DNA of 50,766 bases from 3107 sp965216225. Lineage in GTDB: Bacteria > Pseudomonadota > Alphaproteobacteria > Rhodobacterales > Rhodobacteraceae. Of the stretch, positions 17,391 to 26,240 are shown piece by piece. Location of the stretch: contig CBDCFF010000009.1 of assembly GCA_965216225.1 (NCBI GenBank), positions 1-50,766 of the forward strand, read 5' to 3'. A program made the position numbers and the translations under genes. Numbering within the stretch: position 1 is the stretch's first letter; every line of letters begins with the position of its first letter. The notes below the pieces were generated by a model, which saw only the letters and a program-made list of their open reading frames with translations, was not told where the DNA came from and made no database searches.

Positions 17391-18851
17391 ATGACCAAAG
17401 TCATCAAGAACGGCGTCGTCTGCACGGCGGACCGGACCTGGAAGGCCGATGTCCTGATCGAGGGCGAGGTCATCAGGCAGATTGGCGAGGCTCTGAAGGG
17501 CGATGAATATATCGACGCCGAAGGCGCGTATGTGATTCCCGGCGGGATTGACCCGCACACCCATCTGGAAATGCCCTTCATGGGCACCACGGCGGCAGAG
17601 ACGTTCGAGACCGGCACCTGGGCCGCGGCGGCGGGCGGCACGACGATGCTGATTGATTTCTGCCTGCCGGGCGAAGACGGCTCCATCAGGAACGCAATCA
17701 ACGAATGGCACCGCAAATCCGCCCCGCAGATATGTTCCGACATCGGCTATCACATGGCCGTCACCGGCTGGAACGAGTCCGTTTTCAACGAGATGAAGGA
17801 CGCTGTTGAAATGGGGGTCAACAGTTTCAAGCACTTCATGGCCTACAAGGGCGCGCTGATGATCGAGGATGACGAGATGTATGCGTCCTTCAGGCGCTGC
17901 GCCGAACTGGGCGCGCTGCCGATGGTCCATGCGGAAAATGGCGATCTGGTCGCGGACAAGCAGCAGGAAATGCTGGCCAGGGGCATTACCGGACCGGAAG
18001 GCCATGCCTTTTCGCGCCCGCCGGAGTTCGAGGGCGAGGCTGCGAACCGGGCGATCACCATTGCCGATGCGGCGGGTGTGCCGCTTTATATCGTGCATGT
18101 GTCCTGCGAGCAGGCGCATGAGGCGATCCGCCGCGCCCGGCAGAAGGGGATGCGGGTCTATGGCGAACCGCTGATCCAGTTCCTGACCCTGGATGAGAGC
18201 GTGTATTTCACCGGCGACTGGATGCACTCCGCCCGCCGGGTGATGTCGCCCCCGTTCCGGTCGAAGGATCATCAGGAAAGTCTCTGGGCCGGGTTGCAGG
18301 CGGGCAGCCTGCAAGTGGTGGCGACCGATCATGCGGCGTTCACGTCGGAACAGAAGCTGATGGGCAGGGACAATTTCTGCCTGATCCCGAACGGCTCGAA
18401 CGGGTTGGAGGAACGGTTGGCCGTGCTCTGGACCGAAGGGGTGGAGACGGGCCGCCTGACGCCGAACGAGTTCGTGGCGGCCACTTCGACCAACATCGCC
18501 AGAATATTGAACATATATCCGAAAAAGGGCGCGATCGTCGAAGGCGCGGATGCCGATGTCGTGGTCTGGGATCCCGCGATCACTAGGACGATAAGCCAGT
18601 CGAACCACCATTCGATCCTTGATTACAACGTGTTCGAGGGCTTCGAGGTCACGGCGCAAAGCCGCTATACGATCAGCCGGGGCGAGGTTATATGGGCCTG
18701 GGGCCAGAATTCCCAGCCGCAGCCCGGCCGCGGCCGTTTCGTTCCGCGCCCGGCCTTTCCGTCGGCGCACAAGGCGCTGGGCAGGTGGAAGGAGTTGACC
18801 GCGCCCAGGCAGATCAACCGTGACCCGATGAACATTCCGGCGGGGATTTGA
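17391..18851 (+). CDS. hydA: Dihydropyrimidinase / D-hydantoinase
   Basis: Opens the ring of dihydrouracil, dihydrothymine or a 5-substituted hydantoin to give the N-carbamoyl product used by the preceding gene's enzyme. It has 486 residues of the amidohydrolase superfamily. Zn ligands are visible: GGIDPHTHLEMPF at about 51-63, the carbamylated Lys in NSFKHFMAYKGA near 150, YIVHVSC, and the Asp in ATDHAAF near 313. FMGTTAAETFETGT and the substrate-loop segments match PydB/HydA enzymes. The start has GGGAGA upstream. A 130-bp spacer follows the carbamoylase with no promoter seen; the next gene overlaps its stop, so the operon continues. Confidence 0.93.
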   Translation: MTKVIKNGVVCTADRTWKADVLIEGEVIRQIGEALKGDEYIDAEGAYVIPGGIDPHTHLEMPFMGTTAAETFETGTWAAAAGGTTMLIDFCLPGEDGSIRNAINEWHRKSAPQICSDIGYHMAVTGWNESVFNEMKDAVEMGVNSFKHFMAYKGALMIEDDEMYASFRRCAELGALPMVHAENGDLVADKQQEMLARGITGPEGHAFSRPPEFEGEAANRAITIADAAGVPLYIVHVSCEQAHEAIRRARQKGMRVYGEPLIQFLTLDESVYFTGDWMHSARRVMSPPFRSKDHQESLWAGLQAGSLQVVATDHAAFTSEQKLMGRDNFCLIPNGSNGLEERLAVLWTEGVETGRLTPNEFVAATSTNIARILNIYPKKGAIVEGADADVVVWDPAITRTISQSNHHSILDYNVFEGFEVTAQSRYTISRGEVIWAWGQNSQPQPGRGRFVPRPAFPSAHKALGRWKELTAPRQINRDPMNIPAGI

Positions 18852-19654
18852 CCGAGAGGATGGACGCCTTGGGGCAAAAGACTGTAATTGAGGCAAGAAA
18901 CCTCGATCTGACATTCCAGACCGATGATGGGCCCGTACATGCGCTGCAAGACGTGAGCCTTGCGGTGGACAAGGGCGATTTCGTCAGTTTCATCGGGCCG
19001 TCGGGATGCGGAAAAACCACCTTTCTGAGGACGATCGCCGCGTTGGAGGAACCCACCGGGGGAAGCCTGACCGTCAATGGAATGACCCCGGACGAGGCGC
19101 GGCGGAAGCGGGCCTATGGCTATGTGTTTCAGGCGGCGGGGCTGTATCCGTGGAGAACCATCGCAGGCAATGTCAGACTGCCTCTGGAGATCATGGGCTT
19201 CGACAGGGCAGAGCAGGACAGGAGGGTCGAGAACGTCCTGGAACTCGTCGATCTGAAAGGATTTGGCAAGAAATACCCGTGGCAGCTTTCCGGCGGGATG
19301 CAACAGCGCGCCTCCATTGCCAGGGCATTGGCCTTTGATGCGGATATTCTGCTGATGGATGAGCCGTTCGGGGCGCTGGACGAAATTGTGCGCGACCATC
19401 TGAACGAACAGCTTCTGGCGCTCTGGGCGCGGACGGGAAAGACCATCGGGTTTGTGACCCATTCGATTCCCGAGGCGGTGTATCTGTCCACCAGGATCGT
19501 GGTGATGAGCCCGCGGCCGGGGCGGATCACGGATGTCATCGAAAGCCCACTGCCGAAGTGCAGGCCACTTGATATCCGCGACACGCCGGAATTTATCGAG
19601 ATTGCCCACCGGGTGCGCAAGGGGCTGCGTGCGGGGCATGGGGGCGAGGTCTGA
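18848..19654 (+). CDS. ABC importer ATP-binding protein (nitrate/taurine/pyrimidine-type)
   Basis: Energises the importer formed with the two permeases and binding protein that follow. It has 268 residues. Walker A GPSGCGKTT is at about 49-57, the Q-loop at YVFQAAG, the signature LSGGMQQR near 147, Walker B ILLMDEPFGALD near 170, and the H-loop FVTHSIPEA. This is the SsuB/TauB class, which also serves hydroxymethylpyrimidine and pyrimidine importers. The best start is TTG 18848, overlapping the hydantoinase stop (TTGA) with GGCGGGGA upstream. ATG 18860 is an alternative, but GAGAGG abuts it with no spacing. Confidence 0.92.
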   Translation: MTERMDALGQKTVIEARNLDLTFQTDDGPVHALQDVSLAVDKGDFVSFIGPSGCGKTTFLRTIAALEEPTGGSLTVNGMTPDEARRKRAYGYVFQAAGLYPWRTIAGNVRLPLEIMGFDRAEQDRRVENVLELVDLKGFGKKYPWQLSGGMQQRASIARALAFDADILLMDEPFGALDEIVRDHLNEQLLALWARTGKTIGFVTHSIPEAVYLSTRIVVMSPRPGRITDVIESPLPKCRPLDIRDTPEFIEIAHRVRKGLRAGHGGEV

Positions 19655-19726
19655 GATGGGCGATTTCCGGTGTCTGCATCACGTCGCCATTGCAATTGCA
19701 ACGGTGTATCGCCGGGGGCGGATGTG

Positions 19727-20593
19727 ATGCGCAATGCCCTGCCCGTCCTTGTCGTTCTGGGCGCCATCGTGGCGCTCTGGTACGCCGGTTCCGTCGCGAT
19801 GAATGCGAAATGGGCCCATGCCCAGGCAAAGCGCGCGGGGGTGGAACTGAGCCTGCCGGAACTCATTGCCGATACGCAATCGCAGGGCCGGCCACGCCTG
19901 CCGCCGCCGCATCAGGTGTTTGACGAACTGTGGAAGACCACGGTCGAGCAGAAGGTCACGTCCAGACGCAGCCTTGTCTTTCACGGCTGGGTAACGCTGT
20001 CGGCGACCTTCTGGGGGTTCGCCCTGGGGGTGTCGGTCGGCATTCTGATGGCTGTCGGAATCGTCTTTTCCCGAACCCTGGAGATGAGCCTGATGCCCTG
20101 GGCGATCATCAGCCAGACGGTGCCGATCGTGGCCATCGCGCCGATGATCATCGTGCTGTCGAACTCTCTGGGGATCGACGGGCGGACGGTGCCGAAGGCG
20201 ATCATCTCGGCCTATCTGTGCTTCTTCCCGGTTCTGGTGGGGATGGCGAAGGGGTTGCGGTCGCCGGACGCGATGCGGCTTGATCTGCTGAAAACCTATG
20301 GCGCGTCGGGTGCGGATACGTTCCGGAAACTGCGGTTGCCGGGTTCGGTGCCGTATCTCTTCACCTCTCTCAAGATCGGGATTGCGGCGGCGCTGGCGGG
20401 GACGATCGTGGGGGAACTGCCGACCGGGGCCATTCGGGGGCTGGGCGCGCGGATTCTGATCGGGGATCAGTTCGGCAACCCGATCCAGATCTGGGCGGCG
20501 CTGTTCGCGGCGGCGATCCTTGCCGGGGCGCTGGTGACGCTGATCGGGGCGTTGCAGGCGCTGGTCCTCAGGCGCATGGGGATGGCGCAATGA
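19727..20593 (+). CDS. ABC importer permease 1
   Basis: Inner-membrane subunit of the importer, 288 residues, BPD_transp_1 fold. An N-terminal membrane segment (LPVLVVLGAIVALWYAGSVAM) is followed by an unusually long soluble stretch to about residue 95, then five or more segments. The coupling helix region includes LLKTYGASGADTFRKLRLPGSVPYLFTSLKIG. Start ATG 19727 has GGGGGCGG upstream; an earlier in-frame start at 19670 lacks a site and would only add non-conserved residues. The stop overlaps the start of the second permease (ATGA). Confidence 0.9.
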   Translation: MRNALPVLVVLGAIVALWYAGSVAMNAKWAHAQAKRAGVELSLPELIADTQSQGRPRLPPPHQVFDELWKTTVEQKVTSRRSLVFHGWVTLSATFWGFALGVSVGILMAVGIVFSRTLEMSLMPWAIISQTVPIVAIAPMIIVLSNSLGIDGRTVPKAIISAYLCFFPVLVGMAKGLRSPDAMRLDLLKTYGASGADTFRKLRLPGSVPYLFTSLKIGIAAALAGTIVGELPTGAIRGLGARILIGDQFGNPIQIWAALFAAAILAGALVTLIGALQALVLRRMGMAQ

Positions 20594-21435
20594 CATATCT
20601 GATTCCGGCCACCGCCTTCTGGATTGCCGCCTGGGCGCTGAACGTGCGGCTGGCGCATTCGGGCTGGCGGGATGTGCGGGCGGTGCGGATCGCGGTGCCG
20701 GCGATCTTCGGCATTGCCGTGCTGGTGTTGTGGGAAGGCATCGTGACCGGGCTGAACGTGTCGCGGATCATCCTGCCCGCGCCTTCCGCGATTGCCGCGA
20801 AATTCGCCGCGTCAACCGGGACGCTGTGGCTCGATTTCAGCCAGACGGTGCTGAAGGGCGCGCTGGCGGGGTTTCTTGTCGGGGCGGCGGCGGCGTTTCT
20901 GATGGCGCTGGCGGTGGATCGCAGCGCGTTCCTGCAAAAAGGGCTGCTGCCCATCGGGAACTTCGTCGCCGCCCTGCCCATTGTCGGGATCGCGCCGATT
21001 CTGGTGAACTGGTTCGGGTTCGACTGGCAGTCCAAGGCGGCGGTCGTGGTGGTGATGGTGTTCTTTCCGATCCTCGTGAACACGGTGCAGGGGCTGAAAG
21101 AGGCGTCCCGGATGCAGCTTGACCTTATGCGGACCTATGCGGCGAACCATTCGCAGACGCTTCTGAAGCTGCGCCTGCCTGCGGCGATGCCGTTCATCTT
21201 CAACGGCCTGAAGGTGGCGACGACCCTGGCGCTGATCGGGGCGATCGTGGCGGAGTATTTCGGATCGCCGACGCGCGGGATGGGGTTTCGCATCTCGACA
21301 GAGGTCGGTCGGCTGGGCCTTGACATGGTATGGGCAGAGATCACGGTGGCGGCGCTGGCGGGCTCTGCCTTCTACGGAATCGTCATAATGATGGAAAAGG
21401 GGATGACCTTCTGGCATCCTTCGCAAAGAGACTGA
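20590..21435 (+). CDS. ABC importer permease 2
   Basis: Second membrane subunit, 281 residues, same fold as the preceding gene and pairing with it. The coupling helix (DLMRTYAANHSQTLLKLRLPAAMPFIFNGLKVA) parallels that of permease 1. Its ATGA overlap with permease 1 shows translational coupling. In SsuC/ThiX-like importers one permease often forms a homodimer; here two distinct permeases imply a heterodimeric channel, as in several pyrimidine-precursor importers. Substrate is inferred from neighbours only. Confidence 0.9.
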   Translation: MTYLIPATAFWIAAWALNVRLAHSGWRDVRAVRIAVPAIFGIAVLVLWEGIVTGLNVSRIILPAPSAIAAKFAASTGTLWLDFSQTVLKGALAGFLVGAAAAFLMALAVDRSAFLQKGLLPIGNFVAALPIVGIAPILVNWFGFDWQSKAAVVVVMVFFPILVNTVQGLKEASRMQLDLMRTYAANHSQTLLKLRLPAAMPFIFNGLKVATTLALIGAIVAEYFGSPTRGMGFRISTEVGRLGLDMVWAEITVAALAGSAFYGIVIMMEKGMTFWHPSQRD

Positions 21436-21473
21436 GCATACTTGAAATCCAACAAATCCAACAAGGGAGACGG

Positions 21474-22490
21474 ATGATGAAAAAGCTACCGATGAGGGTC
21501 GTCGCGCTGGTGCTGGTTCCAGTTCTACTTCTGATCGTTTTATGGCTGGCCCTTCGGGGGCCGGCGACTGGTACGCTAACGCTACAGTTGAAATGGGTCA
21601 CGCAGGCGCAGTTCGCGGGCTATTATGTGGCGCTGGAGAACGGGTTTTATGACGAAGAGAACCTGAACGTCACCATAAAGCCGGGCGGGCCGGACATTGC
21701 GCCGACGCAGGTGATCGCCGGTGGCGGGGCCGATGTGACGGTGGAATGGATGCCTGCCGCGCTGGCGGCGCGTGAAAAGGGGCTGGCGCTGGTAAACATC
21801 GCGCAACCGTTCAAATCCTCCGGCATGATGCTGACCTGCCGCAAGGACACCGGCATTGCCGGCCCGGACGATTTCGCCGGCCGCACGCTGGGCGTCTGGT
21901 TCTTTGGCAATGAATATCCGTTCCTGAGCTGGATGAGCACGCTTGGCCTGCCGACCGAAGGCGGGGCGGATGGCGTGACCGTGCTGAAACAGGGCTTCAA
22001 CGTCGATCCGATCCTGCAAGGGCAGGCGGATTGCGTCTCGACCATGACCTATAACGAATACTGGCAGATCATTGATGCGGGGCTGTCCGCCGACGATCTG
22101 GTCACTTTCAAGTACGAGGATCAGGGCGTCGCGACGCTGGAAGACGGGCTTTATGTGCTGGAGGACCGTCTGGATGACGAAGCGTTCCGGGATCAGCTTG
22201 TGCGGTTCGTGCGGGCCAGTATGCGCGGCTGGAAATGGGCCGAGGCGAACCCGGATGCGGCGGCGGACATCGTGCTTGAACATGATGAGACCGGAGCCCA
22301 GACCGAAAGGCATCAGCGCCGGATGATGAGGGAGATCGCAAAGCTGACGGCAGGCTCGAACGGGGCGCTGGACCCGGCGGATTATCAGCGCACGGTGGAT
22401 ACGCTGCTGGCTGGCGGTTCCGATCCGGTGATCGCTGCCGCGCCCGAAGGGGCCTGGACCGATGACATCACGGATGCGGCCTTGAACTGA
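21474..22490 (+). CDS. ABC importer substrate-binding protein, NMT1/THI5-like
   Basis: Periplasmic binding protein, 338 residues. The N-terminal hydrophobic stretch (VVALVLVPVLLLIVLWLAL) has no clear signal peptidase site, so it may stay membrane-anchored. The NMT1/THI5-like fold shows LTLQLKWVTQAQFAGYYVAL, KPGGPDIAPTQVIAGGGADVTVEWMP and YNEYWQII. These proteins bind pyrimidine-like compounds in several families, which fits the catabolic genes upstream. AAGGGAGACGG precedes ATG 21474. Last gene of the operon; a hairpin follows at 22502-22519. Confidence 0.9.
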   Translation: MMKKLPMRVVALVLVPVLLLIVLWLALRGPATGTLTLQLKWVTQAQFAGYYVALENGFYDEENLNVTIKPGGPDIAPTQVIAGGGADVTVEWMPAALAAREKGLALVNIAQPFKSSGMMLTCRKDTGIAGPDDFAGRTLGVWFFGNEYPFLSWMSTLGLPTEGGADGVTVLKQGFNVDPILQGQADCVSTMTYNEYWQIIDAGLSADDLVTFKYEDQGVATLEDGLYVLEDRLDDEAFRDQLVRFVRASMRGWKWAEANPDAAADIVLEHDETGAQTERHQRRMMREIAKLTAGSNGALDPADYQRTVDTLLAGGSDPVIAAAPEGAWTDDITDAALN

Positions 22491-22501
22491 GCCCGCGTCC
22501 G

Positions 22502-22519
22502 GCGGTTTTCGGAAACCGC
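22502..22519 (+). terminator. Hairpin after the importer operon
   Basis: GCGGTTT (22502-22508) pairs with AAACCGC (22513-22519) around a TCGG tetraloop, 12 bases after the operon's last stop. No T run follows, so it may act as an mRNA 3' stabiliser rather than an intrinsic terminator. The rest of the gap up to 22737 shows no gene. Confidence 0.45.
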
Positions 22520-22737
22520 TGCATCGCCCGCCGGGTTCGCCATTGCGGTTGCCGTGGGGAAATGGCGCGGGCGATGCGCCCCGGCGCACTTGTCATATTT
22601 GCGTTCGGGCCACGAATTTGCCAGGGCGGGACAACGGAGCGGGACAAGGCGATTCCCGATCCGGCCCGCGACCCTGCGGGAGCCACGCCCCCACCTGCCC
22701 CCGCCCGCGCCTTCGCAGGTTCTGGCGGGGAAGGCCG

Positions 22738-23883
22738 TCAGGCCAGGGGGGCGGCCTTGCCGGGCATCGGGTCTGCGCCTGCCTTGCGGGCCGGCCAATC
22801 GCTGATTTCCGGGTAGAACTGCCGCCGCCAGGCCCGCACGCGCGGGTTCATCATACGCCGGTAGAGCGGCGGAATCAGTGCGGCGGCGGTCATGATCGGA
22901 TAGCTGTAGGGCAGTTGCGGGGCTTCGGCCCGCGAATAGGTCTGCAACAGCGGAAAGCGCCGGTTCGGCTTGTAATGGTGATCCGAGTGGCGCTGAAGGT
23001 TGATCAAAAGCCAGTTCGACACCCTGTGATCGGCGTTCCAGCTATGGTGGGGTTTGACATGTTCATATTTGCCATCTCCCAGATATTTGCGCGTCAGTCC
23101 GTAATGTTCCACATAATTTGTCAGTTCCAGATACAGCACGGCGATGAACGCCTGAAACAGGATCAGGCCGATGCCCGGCCAGCCGCCGATCGCCCAGGCG
23201 GCGGTCAGCATCGCCATTTGCAGTGCGCCGTAGCGCCAGAACGGGTTGGCGGGATGCAATGGGCCACATCCCCGGTGCGCCAGTTTCCCGCGCTCCGCCC
23301 GCCAGGCGGAGAGCAGGCATTGCCCGAGAACGCGCGGGAAAAAGCGGTGGAAACCTTCGTTGTACCGCGCCGTCACCGGATCGCGTGGGGTGCCGACATG
23401 GTGATGATGGACCAGCAGGTGTTCGCTGCGGAAATGGCCGTAGAAGACGCTGGCCATCAAAAGATCGCCCAGCCAGCGTTCCAGCCGATTGCCCTGGTGC
23501 ATCAGCTCATGCGCGTAGTTGATACCGACCGCGCCGGCGGCGATGCCGACCCCGTGGAAAAGCGCGATTTTTTCCCATGTGGCCAATGCGCTGTCCCGTG
23601 TGACCCACCACAGCAGGCCAAGTTGCATCGCCAGTTGCACCGGGAACCAGATCAGCGTGATCAGCCGATGCCAGAACAGCGCCCGATCCGGGGTGTCCGG
23701 ATCGGCGTTGGAGGTTTCCAGCCCGGTCAGCCTGTCCAGCAGACTGACCAGCCCAAGCGCATAGAGGGGCGGCAACAGCAGCGCCCAGCCGCCATATGCG
23801 GCGGCGATCCCCATGATCGGCGCCAATGCCAGCGACATCCAGAAAGGGGCGGCCATCTGCAAACCATGCGGACTGTTCATCAT
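22738..23883 (-). CDS. alkB: AlkB-type membrane alkane 1-monooxygenase
   Basis: An integral-membrane di-iron hydroxylase, 381 residues, of the alkane monooxygenase / fatty-acid desaturase superfamily. Its histidine boxes are intact: HELMHQ, HLLVHHHH, NYVEHYG and LQRHSDHHYKP. Several membrane segments precede the first box (MSLALAPIMGIAAAYGGW, ALFHGVGIAAGAVGI). It should hydroxylate medium-chain alkanes or related alkyl groups using electrons from rubredoxin; no rubredoxin gene is nearby. ATG 23883 and 23880 are adjacent start options. It follows mutY by 31 bases on the same strand, so the two may be co-transcribed, which has no obvious functional logic. Confidence 0.9.
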   Translation of the reverse strand: MMNSPHGLQMAAPFWMSLALAPIMGIAAAYGGWALLLPPLYALGLVSLLDRLTGLETSNADPDTPDRALFWHRLITLIWFPVQLAMQLGLLWWVTRDSALATWEKIALFHGVGIAAGAVGINYAHELMHQGNRLERWLGDLLMASVFYGHFRSEHLLVHHHHVGTPRDPVTARYNEGFHRFFPRVLGQCLLSAWRAERGKLAHRGCGPLHPANPFWRYGALQMAMLTAAWAIGGWPGIGLILFQAFIAVLYLELTNYVEHYGLTRKYLGDGKYEHVKPHHSWNADHRVSNWLLINLQRHSDHHYKPNRRFPLLQTYSRAEAPQLPYSYPIMTAAALIPPLYRRMMNPRVRAWRRQFYPEISDWPARKAGADPMPGKAAPLA

Positions 23884-23914
23884 CGTGTCGTCGTGTTGTT
23901 GCGCCTTGCCGGGA

Positions 23915-24988
23915 TCATATCCCCGAATCCGTCCTCTGTAACAGATAATCCTGCGTCAGATGAAAGGCTTTGCGCATCACCGTCGGCAGGTCCGAGGGGT
24001 CGAACAGCGCCGTCGGCAGGAATTTCCCCCGCGCCGGTTGCGTATCGGGCGGCACGATTGCCATCTTCAGGGCCAGTCGCAGGTGGAAATGGGTGAAGGT
24101 GTGCCGCACTTCGCCCGGTACGTCTTTCCAGTCCGCCGAAAGCGGCGGCCTTGCCAAAGGCGCCTCTTCCCAGTCCGAGCAGGGCCAGCCCAGCATACCG
24201 CCCAGCAACCCCTTGCCGGGGCGTCGCTCCAGCAGCCAAGGCCCATCGGTGCGCCGGACGAGATAGGCGATGCCGAACCGTGTGGGCCTGGGCGCAGCGG
24301 GTCGTTTGCGCGGCAGGTCCGCTGCAATCCCGCCCCTGCGCGCCTTGCAGGGGCCGCGCCACGGGCAGATGCCGCAGGCGGGGTTTCGAGGTGTGCAGAT
24401 CGTTGCCCCCAGATCCATGACGGCCTGGGCATGGTCGCCGGGGCGTTCTTCCGGTGTCAGCGCGGCGGCATGGCGGAACAGTTCGGGTTTGGCGACCGGC
24501 AAGGGTGTTTCCACCGCGCACAGCCGCGCCATGACACGTTCGACATTGCCGTCAACGACGGTTTCCGCGCGGTCAAAGGCGATGGCGGAAATGGCCCCGG
24601 CGGTATAGGGTCCGATCCCCGGAAGGCTCAGGAGCGCGGCATGGGTGTCGGGGAACCGCCCGCCATGTTCCGCCACGACAAGGCGCGCGCATTTCAGAAG
24701 GTTCCGGGCCCGGGCGTAGTAGCCCAGCCCGGCCCATTCGCCCATCACCTCTGCATCCGGTGCGGCGGCGAGGGCCTCGACCGTGGGCCAGCGCCGGGTG
24801 AAGCGGTGGAAATGGCCGCGCATGGCGGCGACGGTGGTTTGCTGCAACATGATTTCCGACAGCCAGACGCGATAGGGATCGGGTACGATCCCGGCCTTGC
24901 GGTCCGCCGGTCCGGTCCGCCATGGTAGGTCGCGGGCGTGGCGGTCGTACCAGTCCAGCAGCATCCGGCTGAGGGGGAGTTCACGCAC
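23915..24988 (-). CDS. mutY: A/G-specific adenine DNA glycosylase
   Basis: Removes adenine mispaired with 8-oxoguanine. It has 357 residues. The catalytic Glu is in LSEIMLQQTTV. The helix-hairpin-helix reads LPGIGPYTAGAI, followed by the catalytic Asp in TVVDGNVERV. The 4Fe-4S cluster cysteines follow the C-x6-C-x2-C-x5-C spacing (CTPRNPACGICPWRGPC). A C-terminal NUDIX-like domain recognises 8-oxoguanine (GPWLLERRPGKGLLGGMLGWP). The start is GTG 24988, five bases after AAAGGT. It is divergent from the DUF721 gene. Confidence 0.95.
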   Translation of the reverse strand: MRELPLSRMLLDWYDRHARDLPWRTGPADRKAGIVPDPYRVWLSEIMLQQTTVAAMRGHFHRFTRRWPTVEALAAAPDAEVMGEWAGLGYYARARNLLKCARLVVAEHGGRFPDTHAALLSLPGIGPYTAGAISAIAFDRAETVVDGNVERVMARLCAVETPLPVAKPELFRHAAALTPEERPGDHAQAVMDLGATICTPRNPACGICPWRGPCKARRGGIAADLPRKRPAAPRPTRFGIAYLVRRTDGPWLLERRPGKGLLGGMLGWPCSDWEEAPLARPPLSADWKDVPGEVRHTFTHFHLRLALKMAIVPPDTQPARGKFLPTALFDPSDLPTVMRKAFHLTQDYLLQRTDSGI

Positions 24989-25068
24989 GCTTTACCTTTC
25001 GCAACGGAATTTCTGTGGCGCTGGCGCGCAGGTCGCGTAGAATGACGCCAGCCTTTGGAAACGAAGTG

Positions 25069-25596
25069 ATGGCACGGAAACCGGACAAGGATCAACCGCA
25101 GGTGCGCAGGGGCAGGGGTTTTGCCCGGGCGGCGACGCTGCTGAAATCGCACATCCGCAAGGCTGGCGAGTCGCGCGGCTTTGCCGTCACGCGGCTGTTG
25201 ACCCATTGGGAAGAGATTGCCGGGGCCGATCTGGCCCGCACGACCCGGCCGGTGAAGGTGGGGTACGGGCGCGAGGGGTTGGGCGCGACGCTTACGGTGC
25301 TGACCACGGGGGCCAACGCCCCGATCCTGGAGATGCAGAAAGATCGTCTGCGCGAACGGGTGAATGCCTGTTACGGCTATGCCGCAATCTCAAAAATCCG
25401 GATCACCCAGACCGCGCCCATGGGGTTCGCCGAAGGGCAGGCAAAGTTTCGCCCGGCCCCGGAACGCACCGAACCTGTTGAAAAGCCCGAGATTCGGGCC
25501 GCAGCGCAGTCAATGACCGCGCCGGTTGCGGATGAAAAACTGCGCCGGGCGCTTGCAGCCCTAGGGGCAAGCGTCCTAAGTCGGAACAGAACGTGA
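25069..25596 (+). CDS. DUF721 (DciA-like) protein
   Basis: A 175-residue protein with the DUF721 domain at about residues 15-110 (THWEEIAGADLARTTRPVKV, then TLTVLTTGANAPILEMQKDRL). The domain is shared with DciA, which helps load replicative helicase in many bacteria; whether this alphaproteobacterial branch does so is not shown here. The C-terminal third is variable and charged. ATG 25069 is preferred; ATG 25042 would add nine non-conserved residues. The mutY/DUF721/dsbA order is common in Rhodobacterales. The stop overlaps an in-frame GTG upstream of the DsbA gene. Confidence 0.85.
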   Translation: MARKPDKDQPQVRRGRGFARAATLLKSHIRKAGESRGFAVTRLLTHWEEIAGADLARTTRPVKVGYGREGLGATLTVLTTGANAPILEMQKDRLRERVNACYGYAAISKIRITQTAPMGFAEGQAKFRPAPERTEPVEKPEIRAAAQSMTAPVADEKLRRALAALGASVLSRNRT

Positions 25597-25613
25597 ATCG
25601 AGAGGACAAGAAC

Positions 25614-26240
25614 ATGGATCGCAGAGTGTTTCTGGGCACCGCCGCAGCGATGGCGGCAGGCGGCATCAACCTGATCGGCGTCAGCGCCCAGGATGTGGCG
25701 GGGATGGATGCGTCCGGCATCGTGGACATGGTGTTGGGGGCAGAGGACGCGCCGGTCACGATGATCGAATATGCTTCCTACACCTGCCCGCATTGCGCGA
25801 ATTTCCACAAGACGGTGTTTGCGGACCTGAAGGCGGATTATATCGACACCGGCAAGGTCCGTTTCATCTATCGCGAAGTCTATTTCGACCGGCTCGGCCT
25901 GTGGGCGGCGATCGTGGCGCGCTGTGGGGGCGAGGCGAAATATTTCGGCATTTCCGATATTCTCTATGAAGAGCAGCGCGAATGGATGGGTGCAGACACG
26001 CCCAAGGGGATTGCCGACAATCTGCGGGTCATCGGCAGGCGCGCGGGCATCCCGAACGAGACGCTGGAGACCTGCCTGAACGATGCCGACCGGGCCCAGG
26101 CGATGGTCGCCAATTACCAGAAGCAGGCCGAGGCGGACGGAATCAGTTCGACCCCTTCATTCATCATCGACGGCAAGAAATATTCCAACATGGGCTATGA
26201 CGCCCTGCGCGAGGTTCTGGACAGGAAGCTGGGCGGTTGA
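25614..26240 (+). CDS. DsbA-family thiol:disulfide oxidoreductase, exported
   Basis: A 208-residue periplasmic thioredoxin-fold protein. The N-terminus MDRRVFLGTAAAMAAGG has a twin-arginine-like motif (RRVFL) and a short hydrophobic stretch. The active site CPHC is at about 61-64 (YASYTCPHCANFH), with the cis-Pro segment SSTPSFIIDGKKY near 180. GAGAGGACAAG precedes ATG 25614. In related genomes this gene usually precedes smc; here a CoA-transferase gene follows with a 4-base overlap. Confidence 0.9.
   Translation: MDRRVFLGTAAAMAAGGINLIGVSAQDVAGMDASGIVDMVLGAEDAPVTMIEYASYTCPHCANFHKTVFADLKADYIDTGKVRFIYREVYFDRLGLWAAIVARCGGEAKYFGISDILYEEQREWMGADTPKGIADNLRVIGRRAGIPNETLETCLNDADRAQAMVANYQKQAEADGISSTPSFIIDGKKYSNMGYDALREVLDRKLGG

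Noticed and set aside
19679..20596. Long minus-strand frame opposite the ABC permease
   Set aside because: Composition is extremely Arg/Gln/His-rich and unlike any protein; the plus-strand permease is clear.
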